64,000 nt of DNA from Membranipora membranacea. Lineage: Eukaryota > Bryozoa > Gymnolaemata > Cheilostomatida > Membraniporidae. Location: NCBI GenBank assembly GCA_914767715.1, contig OU612066.1, forward strand, positions 19,690,283-19,754,282. The letters are read 5' to 3'. The notes beneath the pieces were generated by a model that searched no databases, was not told the DNA's origin, and saw only the letters and a list, made by a program, of their open reading frames with translations. Both the position numbers and the translations under genes were made by a program. Below, piece after piece: positions 22,913 to 37,219 of the stretch. Positions within the stretch are counted from its first letter, which is position 1. Each line of letters begins with the position of its first letter.

Positions 22913-25900
22913 ATGGATGTGAATAAGAACATGTATAAAAGGATGGAGATAAGACCCTGTAAGAAACATTCTGACCCAATATACGCCGTTGCTTGTAAGA
23001 AATGTAATCAAGTCATTTGTAAGAAATGTGTCACCCTCAACTTAGAGTCTTGCTCTAACGGTAAGTCAACATTTTTTTGTGACAATTGCAAAAATTACGA
23101 CTCATCAAAATCACTGACTATCTGCTTGCCCATATACGCACAGATAACTAGATAGTCTGTTAAAGTGTCTATCAGAAAGCGGTCACCGCATCTATTTGGC
23201 ATGATCATTGGATGAGGATGGTCATGCACTGGGAAATATTTTGGCTCAAATTTAGAACAATTAGATACGCTATGGACATAGTCTTCATATGTCCTTTTGA
23301 TTTTTATCAGCTAACCGTGCATTTTTTTCGAATTTATTTGGGAGAGATTGGATCTTTTAGAAATTCTGACTCAAGGCGATTTCATTTTTTATACCTGCTG
23401 GTCAAGCATTTAATAAAAATTGTGAATAATCCTGACCACCACGGATGAGTTATAAGAAATACCAATACGGTTGGTTGGTTGGTTTATTTTGTCACAAACA
23501 TTAGGTATGCTGCGAGATTGAGTGTTAATACTGTTACATGAGTAGGGAATAACAAAAAGAAATATGAAAAATGAGTAAAGTAGTCTGACTTCTAGTGGAT
23601 TAAAAAATATCTTGTAATATTAAAATCACCTGTCTGAGGAAGGAGTCTTTCCCCAGGCAGTTCTGTATTTAAGGCTTCGATATCTGCCTGAGGGGAGTTT
23701 CTGAAGAAAATTGTTTAAAAAATGTTCATCGTCATGTATTATCTGCAGGGCCAAGTTCTTAGTTCATTTTGATATGATAGAATCTAGGTCCCCCAATGTC
23801 GAGACCAAGTCTGTCACTATCTTCACTCTTTGAGTACAATGCCAAAGATCTGAAAGACTACAACACGCATGACTAATTCTTGTCCTATCTCACATTCTTC
23901 AACACAAAACAGCATTATGATTTAATGTTGTCACTCTTGAATGAATTATAAACTGAAAGTGAAACTGAAGACTGTGGTGTTGTAGCACCTCAAAAATCTT
24001 GAGCGGCCTTTGTACCAGATAGATAAGTCTAGAATAACGTTAGGCATCAAAAAATGAGCGTTCATCTGTGCGCAAACAGATGAATTCAAACAATAACACC
24101 AGATTGACAGTTGAATACTCATCCCTGTTCTGTAATCATAAAACTGTTATTTTTTAGGTTCACCTCATACCTTCATAGATTTACAGAAACTAGTGGATCA
24201 CTTCGTAAAGCTAATCAATGACATGAAGCTGTGGATACTTGATAAGGAGGAATGTTTACGTGGGCTAGCTAACCAGCTAACTAGAATCTTATCAGACTGG
24301 GACAACGATACGGAGGAGATGATTACAAAATTACACAATGCTAGGGATAAACAGGTCAGTGAAGACAAAATCATTTATCTGTTCCATAAACATATAAATA
24401 CTTTCATATGCTTATGATCCGTTCTTTCTTGTAATTTGAATGGCAACATAGCAAAGCCAAACAATTCAGTGAGACAAATCTTCACTCTTCTTAGGGAAAG
24501 TGTGTACCTTACTTTGTGTATGGGGATGTGCTCTTGGGGCTTAGGTTTCCTTCTCACACTAAAATATTAGAAGATTTGACTGATCAGTTTCAGTTGGAAA
24601 TAACAACTAAATGAGAGTTATCCTCTTGTTTTGCATGAATGACAACTCTGAATAGGTGATACACCACAAAGCAGCTACATAACATAAATGGTGGTTTTCT
24701 ACTATGTCAGCTAAATGTCTGTTAAATGATTCCATGAAACACTTGAGGATCTTGTTTAATCAATTACAGATAAAAGCACTGACTATGAAATATTCAGAAT
24801 TGGAGAAAACGCTGATCAAGTCTAGAACTCAGTCTAAAAAAGAAGTTACCAGTTTTCTGGATGATGATGTTGGTGATAAACTGAACGAAATCCAAAAAGG
24901 AGTGAAGAGGATTGACTCTAGACTATGCTCTCAAAATCAGGTAATTTGAAGGTCATGCAGGCTAAAAATTCTGGCACAGATAAAAAAACTTGATTGGTTA
25001 CATCCTCAATCTTTATCTTAACTTGTCCTTGGTTTGTTGTAAAATTATATCTCCCAACAGTAAGATTTAGCTGTAATTTGAAAATGTCCCTAGTGAACAG
25101 TTTGCAAGAGTGCACAGCCCATTAACAGATATTGTCAATCCTTAGGAAAATTGTATGTATTTCTATCAGGGAATTATGAGGTTTTAGGCCCCAAACTCTT
25201 TTGTTATCAGGCAGCCCCACCCTAGAAAAGTTGTCTCCCACTCTTAATTGTTCGTCTGTACATTTTACATATTACAGCATAAATTGGTGGCAATTGACCT
25301 TCGATGCTGTATGTCAAGTAAATTTCTTTTATTTCGAGTCGAAGGCCACAGCATAAAGGTCACTACCCAAAAGGCCACTGAGGGGTGATCACCGTTCCTT
25401 TCTATCTACAGGTAGACATAGTCACTGGTATGGAGCAAACAGAAAATCTGACCAATGAACTGATGAATATAGAGATACCTCAATATAAACCTTCAACCAA
25501 TCATGTCAAGCTTATTGAGAAGGGTAATTATATTACCGATAGGACAATCAGGTTGAATCCGTAGCACCTGGTGGTATTGTGTTATTCCGATACAAGTTTG
25601 ATCTGCCATATTAAAAATATTCAGCTAATCTCTGAGTTGTGACCCACAATATGCGCTTCATTCATATCAAATTTATATGTTATTGGGCAATTTTTAATCG
25701 TTCTATCTGTACTGGTATCTTTTAGATACAGCCATAGAGTCTGCCATCGAGATCATAACAAGCGATGACTTCACACTGACGCCACCTGAACCAACCAGAG
25801 GAGCCTTTGTGACCTCACCGGTGACCCACTCACAACTCTCACCACTGGACCTCATCACCCCGCCCACATCTATGACATTAATGCGAGAATTTAAAGTCAG

Positions 25901-27056
25901 CTATCACCCAGAATCAGTGTGTCGTCATGAAGAGTACACTTATGTAGGGTGCTGCGACGCAGTAGATAGAATCAGTGCGGATGGCCAGGTCCAGAAAGGC
26001 TTCCTTACTGTAGACCAGTATGGCAGTAGTATTACGGTACATGATGATAAACTGTATGTAATCGTTGGTTCACATGGTGAAAAATTCAAGATTCAAGAAC
26101 ATGAGTTGTCTGGTAGTCCAATAAGAAGTCGGGTAGCTACTATTGGTTATCTACCTATAATCAAGCATCGGATAATAGATGGCAAACTCTACCTCCCAGA
26201 TCCGAATAACGCGCAGATCGTAGTTTATTCGGATGCAGCTGAATCCGTTCACCACATACCATGCGAGTTAGATATGGGCCGAACTTTTGCTATGGCTACA
26301 GTAGAAGACAAGTATCTAGTTGTGACAATAAGAAATACGAGTACGGTTTTGAAGTTAGACATAGGCAATGGAGAGGTGATGTGGACATCTAACCATGTGG
26401 AGAAGCCAGGAGGAGTTGTCTGCTATAAGAACCGATACTTACTTGTCACACATGGAGGATCTAATACTAAGATATGGATACTGGACGCTGACACAGGTTA
26501 AGTTATACCTGGGTTCACATTTTGGAAGAAAATGGTTATTTTCTAGTTGAGACACTTTGTATGAATTGTCTTCTTGTTCAAGGGAAGAAGGCAATCTAAA
26601 CTGAAATTGCTGCTTCTAGTATAGCGAAGTTATCTTCCTTTTTTAGTATGGGAGATAACTTCAATAACATGTCGTCAGTTAGTTGTTACCTTGTTTGATT
26701 ACTTAGTATAAGCATAAAGCATGAAAGCTTTAAAGTCATAGCCCTGGCCATATTTATTGACTAGATACTTGTCAGTGTCTTATTTACTGGCAACAAAGAA
26801 AAATAATATAATAAGAGCTATTATTCCTTTTATTTGATGCTAATTTTTTATTATTAATGTTAAAATTAAAAAGTTCATCAGCTATATCCCTGTAACTAAA
26901 CTTAGGGTTTCTTTATTAACAGGAGAGTGCGTAGGTGAGCTGACGGGTAGACAGCGAGAAGAGGAAACATCAAAGTATGACATGGATCTCTGTGGTGATA
27001 CTTTAATTGTGGCTCATTACAACACAAATTTGGTCGAATATTATAAGCTACACTAA
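22913..27056 (+). CDS. TRIM-like protein: B-box zinc finger, coiled coil, C-terminal beta-propeller-like domain
   Basis: Six exons, 22913-23060, 24158-24354, 24770-24940, 25412-25523, 25726-26496 and 26923-27056, join in phase to 1533 nt (510 residues). Exon 1 encodes a B-box: C16, H19, C28, C31, C36 and C39 are seen. Exons 2-3 (about residues 51-172) are helical and charged, as expected for the TRIM coiled coil that drives antiparallel dimers. Residues from about 225 form repeated beta-strand motifs (YVGC, KLYVIV, GKLYLPDPNN, EVMWTSNHVE) typical of a WD/NHL/PQQ-like propeller. No RING domain is seen, so direct E3 ubiquitin-ligase activity is not supported. A scaffold or recognition role is inferred, as such families often expand in invertebrate innate immunity. 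A broken paralogue lies upstream. Confidence 0.75.
23464..23940 (-). mobile_element. 3' end of a decayed non-LTR retrotransposon (LINE)
   Basis: Read on the minus strand, the segment ends in AATAAACCAACCAACCAACC, a tetranucleotide tail of the kind seen at CR1/L2-type LINE 3' ends. About 200 bp upstream of the tail, NNFLQKLPSGRYRSLKYRT-like residues resemble the C-terminal region found after reverse transcriptases of that group. Stops interrupt it. It lies in intron 1 of the TRIM-like gene, antisense to it. Confidence 0.4.
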
Positions 27057-30000
27057 TTAAAGACAGGAATCTGTTCTATAACGATATATATAGAGTGTGG
27101 TCTGATACTAACTTATTGGTATACCTTTTTGAGTAGATCGTGGTCCGAACGGAACTGCGACATAAATATTGAACGCAGTGAAGTACACATCGTTAATCGT
27201 CACAATCTATATTAATTGAAGATTTGCAGCTTTGAATGTAGAAGCGATTTGTTTGGCTCCCTGCTGTTGGTGGTAATATTTCTGATTAACTTACCTAAAA
27301 TTTCGGATTATGTTTTAGAGTAATCTTCTCGTGTACAATTCTACCAATTTTTATACAACTCTTACATGGGTTATTTTCCTTCTGATCTTCTGGCATACCA
27401 CTCTACCAGACGGTACAATATGGCAAACTGATATTGGTTATAGAGCTGATACCAAACTCGATAAACTATGACGCAGGACTTTGTGATCATGGTAATTTAG
27501 TTAATCATAGATCTTCATAACCATCAAGACCGTTGACCATTTTCTGATCTCCATCATAGGATGATTGACACGTCTGCAGCGTCTAATCTGATAATGTTGA
27601 CTTGGAAAGTTACAGGTTGCGTTCTGAGATGGGAAACATTTTGCTGTATAAGTGCTAAATATCCCATAATTGAGAATTAACTTATGTAATAATTTTTTTT
27701 TAACTTCATTTACCAGAAAATTTTTTCTAATTTTTGTTTGAGGGAACTGAAGACAATCTGATTATGATGATATATATATATATATCTAGCTTTGAAGATG
27801 TATTATCGACTGTATTTATATAATAATTTAGTGGTAATCTTGCAAACAGGAGCATCTGTTTAATTTTGGTATCTGACCTATTAATCATGTTCTATGTTGA
27901 TCAATATATAATATTACTTAATGAATTAGTTTGACAGGTTTGCAAGCCAGAGCTGGACAAGAGATGTTCCAAAAATTGTGAGGTGCATTTTGAGAAAAAA
28001 AGACCTACATAATAGAGAAATGGCCAGAAATAGTCCATTCAAAAGTAAAAAATCACTTGATGAATGAACTCTTGCATAAGCGAATATCACTGGCCAACCA
28101 GTCCAGTATTATAGATATGACATCACAATGAGATATAAAGACATGTTAGAGGTACACCTTAGGAGATTGTGTCTAAACTCACAAAACTTCACTCCCTAAT
28201 AAATAGGCCTAACATAATTTTGACTAGAATTACAATACTAAGGAGTTGCTTTATTTTTTTGCATGGAAAGACAACTAAACAAAGATATTGCTATATATAG
28301 TTTCAGCAGGGAGGGTTCAGACAGCGGTTAGATACCTGAGAGAAGTTAATATTAGCTAGAGTTTTGTTAGGTTAGTTTGGAGGTTCCTTAATATTAGCTA
28401 GCACCATTTTCGCGAACTAAGGTTTGTGTTTTTGTTACGGAATGATGCTGAGTAAATTCAAGCTAGCCATAAAATCCACTATTTCAAACATGCAAACTCT
28501 TCCTATTGTGAATACAAACTCCTCTAGGGTACAAAAATGACATGAGTCATTCACAGATGAATGAATTCATCCACAAGGTTTACATTGAGTTTCCATTGGG
28601 GATTGGGGATCCATTGATGATCTAGTAAATAGACAATTCAATTCAACAAACTAATAAAATAAGATGACCCTCCGCATGTCTAGACTGCAGTTATCACATT
28701 AACGATAAGTCAGAACTCAATAGCAATTGCAGCTGGCCATTTATGAAACCTAAGCCGACCATACATTATGATACCTTCCTTCTATTGGGGTTTCATAACG
28801 AATATATTATACCAGTTCTTCTGTAAAGATATCCAGCCTTCAATACTGGAATAAGTTTAGATCCTAGGAAATAAGTTTAGAATAATAAAATAAAGAATTT
28901 TAGAATAATAATAAAAAAAAAAGAATGTAAAAACTGCCATGCATGACGGTTTTTACATTTTTCTTTTCTAACATTTATTCACAACATATTTGTAATTCAG
29001 CAAATATTCATTTTTCATTTCTGTGACCATTTAATTTTATCACCAATCTACGAATTTTGGATATAACAAAGTAGCAAAAAAAATTCAAAATCATCAAAGC
29101 ATGCAAGGCACATGTTCTTCAGCTTATACTAAATATGATAGCATGATGGGGTATCTGGCTTCTCTTCAGTAGTACACTTATTTAACATTGTAACTGAAAA
29201 TTCTTCCCATTATATCTAAGTGAGAAAACAACTTACGACTGGCGAGGAGGTGGTACCAGTTCATTTTATTCTATGAAGTTCAGCTATATTAAAACTATCA
29301 ACTATCCTAACAGGTATATAGATACATTTACTCGGACAGGGTATACGATTATTCTTGCCATCAACGTCAGGCATTCATTTAAAGTCGCACATATTATTAT
29401 GAAATATCACAATGACTCTCCGTAGCACAAAATTCTTTACCACTTTTAGTTGATAACCTGTTGAATCTCCTTTTGAACTACTTCACCTTATTCAAATCAC
29501 TCTTTTATCAACATAGTATATTACATGACTATTACATATTAGTGTCAGTATTTTTGAGTGATTCTTTCTTATTTTATTTTTACCTCAATTGATGTGTCTA
29601 TTTTTCATTCTATGAAGAAAATATTCCACAATTAAATATGCAATAAAGCATATTAATATATATCTGTATGATATGGCAAAGTTACCCAACAAAAGTATTA
29701 GTTATAGACTTGTTGAGAAAACTACAAAGGACTAAAAGGATGATCTCACAAAATTACAACATCTTAACTCCACACTTAGTCCTGTAGAGTATGACGAGAA
29801 ATTTCCCAGTGCAGCGCCAAATGTTTTATAAACAAAAACAACGACAACAACAAATTCATAGTATTATTAAAATACTTGAAAACAGCTTATAACAGGTGCG
29901 CCAACGATGAGTAATGTCTGTTTTAGCAGTAAACACATTACGTAAGGTGTCTCGAAGATCCGGCGCGCTCAATTTTCACAACTCGGACTTTGGAGTTGCG

Positions 30001-30718
30001 ACTGTAGGAAAACAGGGAATTATCTCAAATCATCCTGACAGAGAATTTGGAATGAAATTATAAGGTAAAAAGCAATTTGTCAATTTGCAACACTCAAGCA
30101 TTTACGTGATTTGGAAATGACTGCATTTGAGCTATTTTTTATACAGCTGGATAGAAAACAAACACTGCCTCCAATTTATAAATCACCTTTGTTCCTCAAG
30201 CATGATCAGCTGTATTAAATTCAAACCAACTTCTTTTGTTTACTCCCCTCCAAAACACAGATTTGAGATAAATCAATATCAGCTCAACGATGCTCCATAA
30301 TCACTCTTAAAAACCCTTATGTTAATCCAGACAAAACAAAACCCCAGGGCTATTTGTTTGATCGAACGACATGTCTACAGCGTGAGATCCAAGTGTATCA
30401 AATGACGTCAGTGAGGGTTGACTTGGCACAAGCTACGCAAAGCCACGTCACAGATTCCGATAAGAACTTCCGCTAAGCGCCTCAGACTGATGCAAAAATG
30501 TCTGTCTAAAAATTCTGAGTTTTATGATCTTTTCTTGTCAGAAAACAGCTAAATGTGGTTGCCCAACTCAATTCTGTTGCTGGAGCCCTAATGATACTTT
30601 ACTTAACCAGGTTGCGCGAGAAGCCAAATTTTAAATTTTGTCGGAACGGTTACAGCGAAACACTCAGCAACCAAATTTAGGGCTGTTATTGGGCAAATAA
30701 TACGTAGGTAGATAGATA
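27057..30718. other. Gene-poor AT-rich stretch
   Basis: This starts with the 3' flank of the TRIM-like gene. The only structured feature I see is a short palindrome at 28924-28959. No ORF of 60 or more codons occurs here. The GC-richer segment around 30360-30480, with a TGACGTCA-like CRE core (AATGACGTCAGTGAG), could be a promoter for the ORFs at 30.7 kb; this is weak. Confidence 0.5.
28924..28959. repeat. 36-bp palindrome
   Basis: The arms AATGTAAAAACTGCCATG and a reverse complement with two mismatches meet at GCATGC. It is the same near-zero-loop type as the palindromes in the acetyltransferase cluster. Confidence 0.85.
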
Positions 30719-31268
30719 ATGGATAAAAGCGTCTATAAAAAATCTACGCCATGTCTTATTAGGCGGCGGGTTAGTAATGTCAATATGCCTATACAGAAAG
30801 CCAGGCCTAGTACTGAAAGTCGGTCAACAAATCATATCAAATTGATATTTTCCGCTCCGACAACCAAAAATACAAAGAGATTGCTAGATCTTTTACAGCA
30901 ATCTTGTGTTAGACACAATCTCGCAAACTAAGGCTCTTCCAGGAAAGCCGTATTAATGAGACAACCCTGCCCATTTTTTGCGGATGTCTAAAAAATGAAA
31001 TATAGTTATGAAACCCAGTTTTTTTCAACCTTCATCGAAGGCCAAACTTTATAAAGGTTGCGCTTCCTTCATGTTTAAAACCGCAATTATTATTTTTTAC
31101 AGTAAAACAGTGCCATCACTCAATCACTCATTATCAGAGGAAGAGAAGGCAAAAAATGATTATATTAATGTTTTCGAGGATCTCCCTACCAAATCTGATT
31201 CAAAAACGGAGGTTGATATCAGGCAAAGATTTGAACACAAAGACAAGATATCATTTCAATATCATTAA
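30719..31268 (+). CDS. Candidate small gene or exons of unknown function
   Basis: Two coding-like stretches lie close together. One is an ATG-initiated basic ORF, 30719-30931 (70 residues, KSTPCLIRRRV near the start). The other is a stretch after a good acceptor (TTTTTTACAG, ending at about 31100) encoding a charged, acidic sequence: HSLSEEEKAKNDYINVFEDL, then a stop at 31268. I could not find a donor that joins them in phase. They may be separate exons, one gene with a missed exon, or chance. No family is recognised. Confidence 0.25.
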
Positions 31269-34200
31269 TTCAGAAGCAGCTGCCGATTGCGGTGCCGAGA
31301 CTTCACTTCACCAACAATCCAATTGCACTATTGGCTTTATCTTATGTCTACATAGTTCACACAGACATAGGTGATGAACTCTGTTATTGAGTAAGTATTA
31401 ACTATCAGGGTTGGGCTCGCTCGGTAAAATTAGAACCATTACCAAAAGGAGTACAAAGCTTCCAGATTGGCATTATTCTAGAAAGTCGAGTCAGACTCTG
31501 CCTCCGTCATGTTGAGATGTTCATAGATGGTCCAATACTGTGTCATGAGAGAGGAGCCAGGTTAGCCGTTAATCAACAAGCATATCATCGTTCCGAAAAG
31601 CTTGTCAGCTGTAATGCCTGCGTCCAGTCGACTGACTGAATAGCAGAAAACACTCTTTCAAACATTTAATGCAAAGTTTTTCAAGATATAAGTATGTTAG
31701 GTCACATTGGAAAAACCTTAGAAAACCAGACTCTTTGGTCATAGATACGGGATATGGAGGGATTGGAGCCACAAACAGTCAAAATAACATATATGGATGT
31801 GAATGTTAGGCATGTGCGAGTTGATGTGTGCATGTTTGTATTGGCAAATATTTTTTTGAAAAAAAGTTTTCCTGAAGAAAAATCAAATTGTTAGTTATTC
31901 GAGGGGAGATATTCCAGTTTATGTTTTTGTATGGTGTTTTGTGATATTTAACACCACAAAGTTTCTCCCTGTTGGAAGCTAGAACAGGCACCTGGCTGAT
32001 TATAAAAACGCTCAATAATCGCAAACATCAGACGGTTGATGGAACCTATTCAGTGAACGCTCGGTCGATTGCAGATGGAGCAGACATCTTGACACAATGA
32101 ATTTGATCATGTAAGACATCTTCAGACTGGACAGAAATAGCAAAACCCTAGATGTTGTTATGCAACAAGACTAATTTATTTTCCAGCTGCATCTCTGGCA
32201 TTAACCTCATATATATCCCAAATCTGCACTCTAAATGTCAACGTCCTTCAAGCTTCTAGCCGGCTAGCTAGGATTAATGATCTCCCTTGGATGTCCAGTC
32301 CGATGGTTTTCTCAAGCACTCAGATTAACATGGGATGTTAATTATGTTCAATTTAGGAAACAAAGTGGTGGCCATTTCAATTCTCTGGTACCTATTCATT
32401 AACTAAAACTGAAACTAAACACTACAGAGTCTGCTACGTAGAACCAAAATTTTTTGTTTGGATTAAATGTAATTTTGAAATTGGACTGCATTTGTTAGGT
32501 TCCATCCTGACATAGGGAGTCAGGGACCCTACCAAATTATTGACAGGTCTCAGTATGTTGCAAGGATGGCCTGATGGTCAAAACAACACTTAATCATGGA
32601 AAGTTACCGATGTTAGGTGTAAGTACTAGGAGGAGCTCGTGAGTCTGCGGCAAAATAACACCACACAGTGAAGGCTGTTACCATGTTGAAGTAAACAGGA
32701 AGTGATCACGTGGACTTTTAAAAGAACGTCGATCCGCCACTTTACACAGAAAAGAAACCTGAAAATAACATGAAAGTGCTCACTGTAAGCAATGGTGACG
32801 CGGTCTATTCAACCAGCATACATGTTTTTGGGTATGGATGAATGAGAACCTTACTTTCATATTGCCAATTAACAAGTAGGACACTTTAATCCTTGCTGCC
32901 ACATTAATTTTGGTTACCAACAGGGTTTTTCTAAGAATTCTTTTTATAGATAGATGAACTTGAAAGCACAATTTAGGCAAAATCCTTACAAGTCTTCACA
33001 CATTAAAACTTTCTTCACACTCTAACAGCGATTAGGATAATATGTGTCACATGTATATAAATTAATACCAATTTCTCAATAAGTGAGATATTTATGGCTT
33101 GGCCACTGTATTTCCTCGAGGGACTACATAAGACAAAGGGAACTGGAGATAGTAAATGACACCAGATAAAGTATCCATGGATCTTTTAAACAGCAGGTTA
33201 AGACACCACTTGAGACAGTAGTTGCATGCAATCAACCGTCGTAACAATGTCATGATGAGCGACATCATTCTGTGTCAGTCAGACCAGCGCTCACTTGATG
33301 GAATGACATCAAAAAGCATGATATGCTGGTAGGAAGGCTTTGCTGTAGGAATGATGCTTACTAAAGATTCCTATCCCTGATACGTAAGCCTGTGATAACA
33401 AGTATCCACTCACAAGTTTAGGTCTCAGGGAAAGGAAGTAGTCTCAGTCATTCCATGCTTGATGCACAAGTCCAAATAAAACTGTCCAAGCTAAATATCT
33501 TAGCACTTTCTCTGGAAACCTTATTTCTCTAACTTGACATTGACATTAGATCAGGCCTATGATGAATAAGCCTGTGTCAACTGAATAAGATTATCAGCTC
33601 ACTAGTTGATCCCAATTGACAGATGTCACAGCAATGAGTGAGATAATCTGAATCCTTAAACTTCCTTAAAGTCGGAAATGAAGACCATCTCTAGTTCTGA
33701 ATCATGCCAACGCAATCCTACTTCTCAATACTCAAAATATATCCAGTGGGTGAAATAAGTTATTAAAATCAGTGCAACACTTGCAAATATGACACCACAA
33801 TATCAGCAACAAATCCCCACCCAATCTGCTGATCCACACAAAGAGTGTGCTGAGGTGAGTCAGCAGCATCCGGTCTACTAGATGTAGTCCATAACGTCAA
33901 CACATACTCCGCAGTAACAGATAAACACTTCTAAGACATGTATGATGTCATCATTGAAGTTTGTCGTCTTGGCCACCCAACACATAGAGTTAGAAGTTTG
34001 TATAGCTCTGATAAGTACGACTATACAACCTACTACCTCAATGTGGCAAGCTGTTGACTATAATCTGTGTGAGTCCACCTTCTTAGGTGGTCTGTGCAGG
34101 AGATCACCTTCTTTGGTGGTCTGTGTAGGAGAAGAACCTTGTCACGGTTCATCACCACAGTAGATTGATCAAAATGATTCTAAAAGTTGGACTTGGAAGA

Positions 34201-36808
34201 AATCAAGGCAGCAGAGAAAAGAAAACAGAATAGAAATAATCCTCGAAGAAGAAAGCTGGAGCTCATGGCAGGGTTACTTTGATCTCAAAACAATTTTGAA
34301 ACATCATCCTCAGGAGCTGTTTTATGGAAAGCCTAGTCACCCGTTAAAAGTTTCAATGGTGAGAAAAGCGGAAAAGATTTGTTTAAGGCTTAACCGACTA
34401 ATTCAATTCTAGAATTAGAGACTGTGACACCTGTTTAAGACTCTCCTCTCCTGCTTGTCTTGAATTCAGACCAAGATCAAACAAACTGCAATTTACAGAG
34501 TTCTACCTTTTGTGCTATTAGAGAAAAACCACAGATAAGAAGCAAGATATATTACAATGACAACACTCAGACAGATTACACACCTAATAATGTTCTAAAC
34601 AAATCAAGTCTTTACAACTGATATGGGCCCTTATAAACAAAGCATAGGGCCCTTCTATCAATAATGTCTAGCAATTATGCTAATAGACAAACATAGACAG
34701 ATTAATCAGGGTTAAAAAACAACAGGCCCTAGCAATTTTTAAGGAAATCCTATCTGGACATGCACATCAGGCCATGGAAGAAGTTATTCTACTTATCTGT
34801 TTCAGATTAATCTTCTTCTATGGATTAAATTTAATTTAGACTAAAATATAGGTCAAATTAAATTTCACATTCAACACAAATACACAAAGAAAATAAATTT
34901 TGAGATAAAAAGGAATCAAAATCACTGATACCTATCCTGACTCAGTTTAAACATAGTAGAATACTAGTCCAACCTCACAAGCTGACCATGCGCCCCACTG
35001 TTTTGCCGGTAAATGCCGTTCTTTAAAGGAATGAGCCACCGCCAACATCCATAAAAAAGCCGGCTACTCCACAGACTTTTTGGCTGGTAAAAGTACATCT
35101 CTGCTGAATGAAATGTCACGGAAACCACAAACCGCCTCATACTGAGTAATCATATTATCAACCACATGCACCAAGATGACTGTATCTGGGCTACTAGATG
35201 AAGTCAACAATCATGCCGTCACTCAAGCAAATCACCGACGAACCAGGATGATAGCGGAACAGCTTCAATCAGGTCGGTCTGCTGATTTTACGAGTGACCT
35301 ACATCCCAACTAGACTAAATAAGCGCAACCTAAGGTGTGAGAAGCTATGAACGGATTGAACTAAATATATTACTTGTATTAAAGCATTCCGTCACTGCCA
35401 CCTTTAACTGCCTTGATTGAGCATGAGAAAAGAAAATGGAGCCATTGGTACGATCCTTCTCCGACTGCCGTGCATTAGCAGCTCATGCTAATCGCAAAAT
35501 TGAGGCTAGAACAAAGAAATCCCATGCCGACGCACAATTAAGTCAAAGTAGAACATTTGAATACTGATTAATACGGTCACAGGAATGTCCTGTTTTTGGT
35601 TTAATGCCGTCCTTGAGGCAAGGAAGCAGACAAATATGACTTTAGAATATTACTTTTAATGTCAAGCAGTCAACCGAACCATAAAGATAATGTCTACCAA
35701 AACACCCAAAGATGGCCCGCCTTGACAAAGCCAGCCTCAAAACATGAAGGCTTCAGCCCAGAATGTTATATTCAATCGTCTTAGACACAGCTACGAGTAA
35801 ATTCACAGACTTTCACCTTACATGTGACATGTGTTCTCAAAATACTGCCAACTAACAGGGATCAACCTCCCTACACTCACCATCCCCATGACATCTAAGC
35901 TAGATACAGATAGATGGCCACTCACTAAATAGTATTATCCTTCACCATCCCGAGCTTTGACAGCCTTGAGAATTGAGGTGTACAATATTTTACATCTGGC
36001 ATTGAAAGATCGAGAACGCTTTACAGAACAGCATAAGTTTTTGACAGGGCAGATACGGTGAGTGGTCCGTCCCTGACTGGAGCTGAACCATGAGTGACCT
36101 GGGATAAAAATCGGAGGAAACAAGCCCGTTTGCTTGATATGGTTTTGGACTTATGAATGAAAGCACGGTTTTCTTCCAAGGTCTGACATATTTGAAGACA
36201 GTGCGGCTGCTATAGTAGTACCCGACTTATCTATGGAGCTCAATCAATGCTAGTACAACAATATAAGGCGGCAGAAGCATGAAATCCGCCCGGCTGAATA
36301 AAAACAGGGCATGTCCTTGATCCAATGCCTCAAAACTCACCAAGACCACGCCAACCAGGAAATCCTCCAGATATCAGTCAACAGTGAATACAGTAAGTAC
36401 ATGTCCCACAGAACATCAGACTTTTCTTTGTAATAAAAGGAATGAAAGAAAAACTTGATCACCCTCGTTGTTTGAAAATGGCTGCAACGATTTCCTCATG
36501 TAGAAAAGTGGGCGGAGTGTAATGCACCGACAAGTCAACCAATGGCAGTCGAACGGGTAAAATTCCCAGACAGATCAACTTGTATTACAGTCTCAATAAC
36601 CATTTTATCAGATTATAGATAGAAGATGAGGGCTATAATGAAACAATTGGAGAGACTGCAAGATATGTTGGCAGTTATGAACCCTACAATTGTGATGGTC
36701 ATGCATACATATTGCGTCTGAAGAATACAAAATAGCAGCTGGAGCCTTTCTGTACAAATGATATATACGATTCAAAAATGATTTTTCTATATTTCTTATA
36801 TAGTCTTT
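31269..36808. other. Gene-poor stretch with no supported gene
   Basis: Mixed-composition DNA with scattered short ORFs on both strands. None has splice-site support or motifs I recognise. Around 34080-34130 a short direct repeat, (C)TTCTT(A/T)GGTGGTCTGTG(C/T)AGGAG, occurs twice about 29 bp apart. Confidence 0.5.
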
Positions 36809-37219
36809 TTGTATATCTGGTTAACCTCAACGTGGAAAGTACCCCAGACTAAACAAACACTAGGTAGTGGTATACAAAAAGAAAGGGAGCAACACGCTAT
36901 ACTCTCCAAGATTGATGACCAGTCAATACAACCCAATATCAATGTATTAGCTTTTAAACCCTTTCTAGGAACATGTCATAATCAAATGAGAGAGATTGTC
37001 TGGAGGAAGCAACACAAAGCTGTCTGGATCTTTTGGTCAACAGCCGACTGTATGACGCAATTAAGTAACTATGAGAGAGCGTTACATAAGCCGCTCCTAC
37101 CAGACTATTCTTTAACTGGTGAACAAACTCGCACAAGGCTTATCCAAATGGGGATGTTCACTCCAAATGTGACCTTCTTAACCCCTCCAATAACAGACAT
37201 AGGCTGTGTATTTGAATAA
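36809..37219 (+). CDS. Unsupported 136-codon ORF
   Basis: This is the longest ORF in the 27-51 kb interval. The track start is a non-ATG codon and the first in-frame ATG lies well inside. Composition (QTKQTLGSGIQKEREQHA, later PLLPDYSLTGEQTRTRL) is protein-like. There are no recognisable domains, splice sites or neighbours to support it, and it could equally be chance. Confidence 0.2.
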   Translation: MYIWLTSTWKVPQTKQTLGSGIQKEREQHAILSKIDDQSIQPNINVLAFKPFLGTCHNQMREIVWRKQHKAVWIFWSTADCMTQLSNYERALHKPLLPDYSLTGEQTRTRLIQMGMFTPNVTFLTPPITDIGCVFE

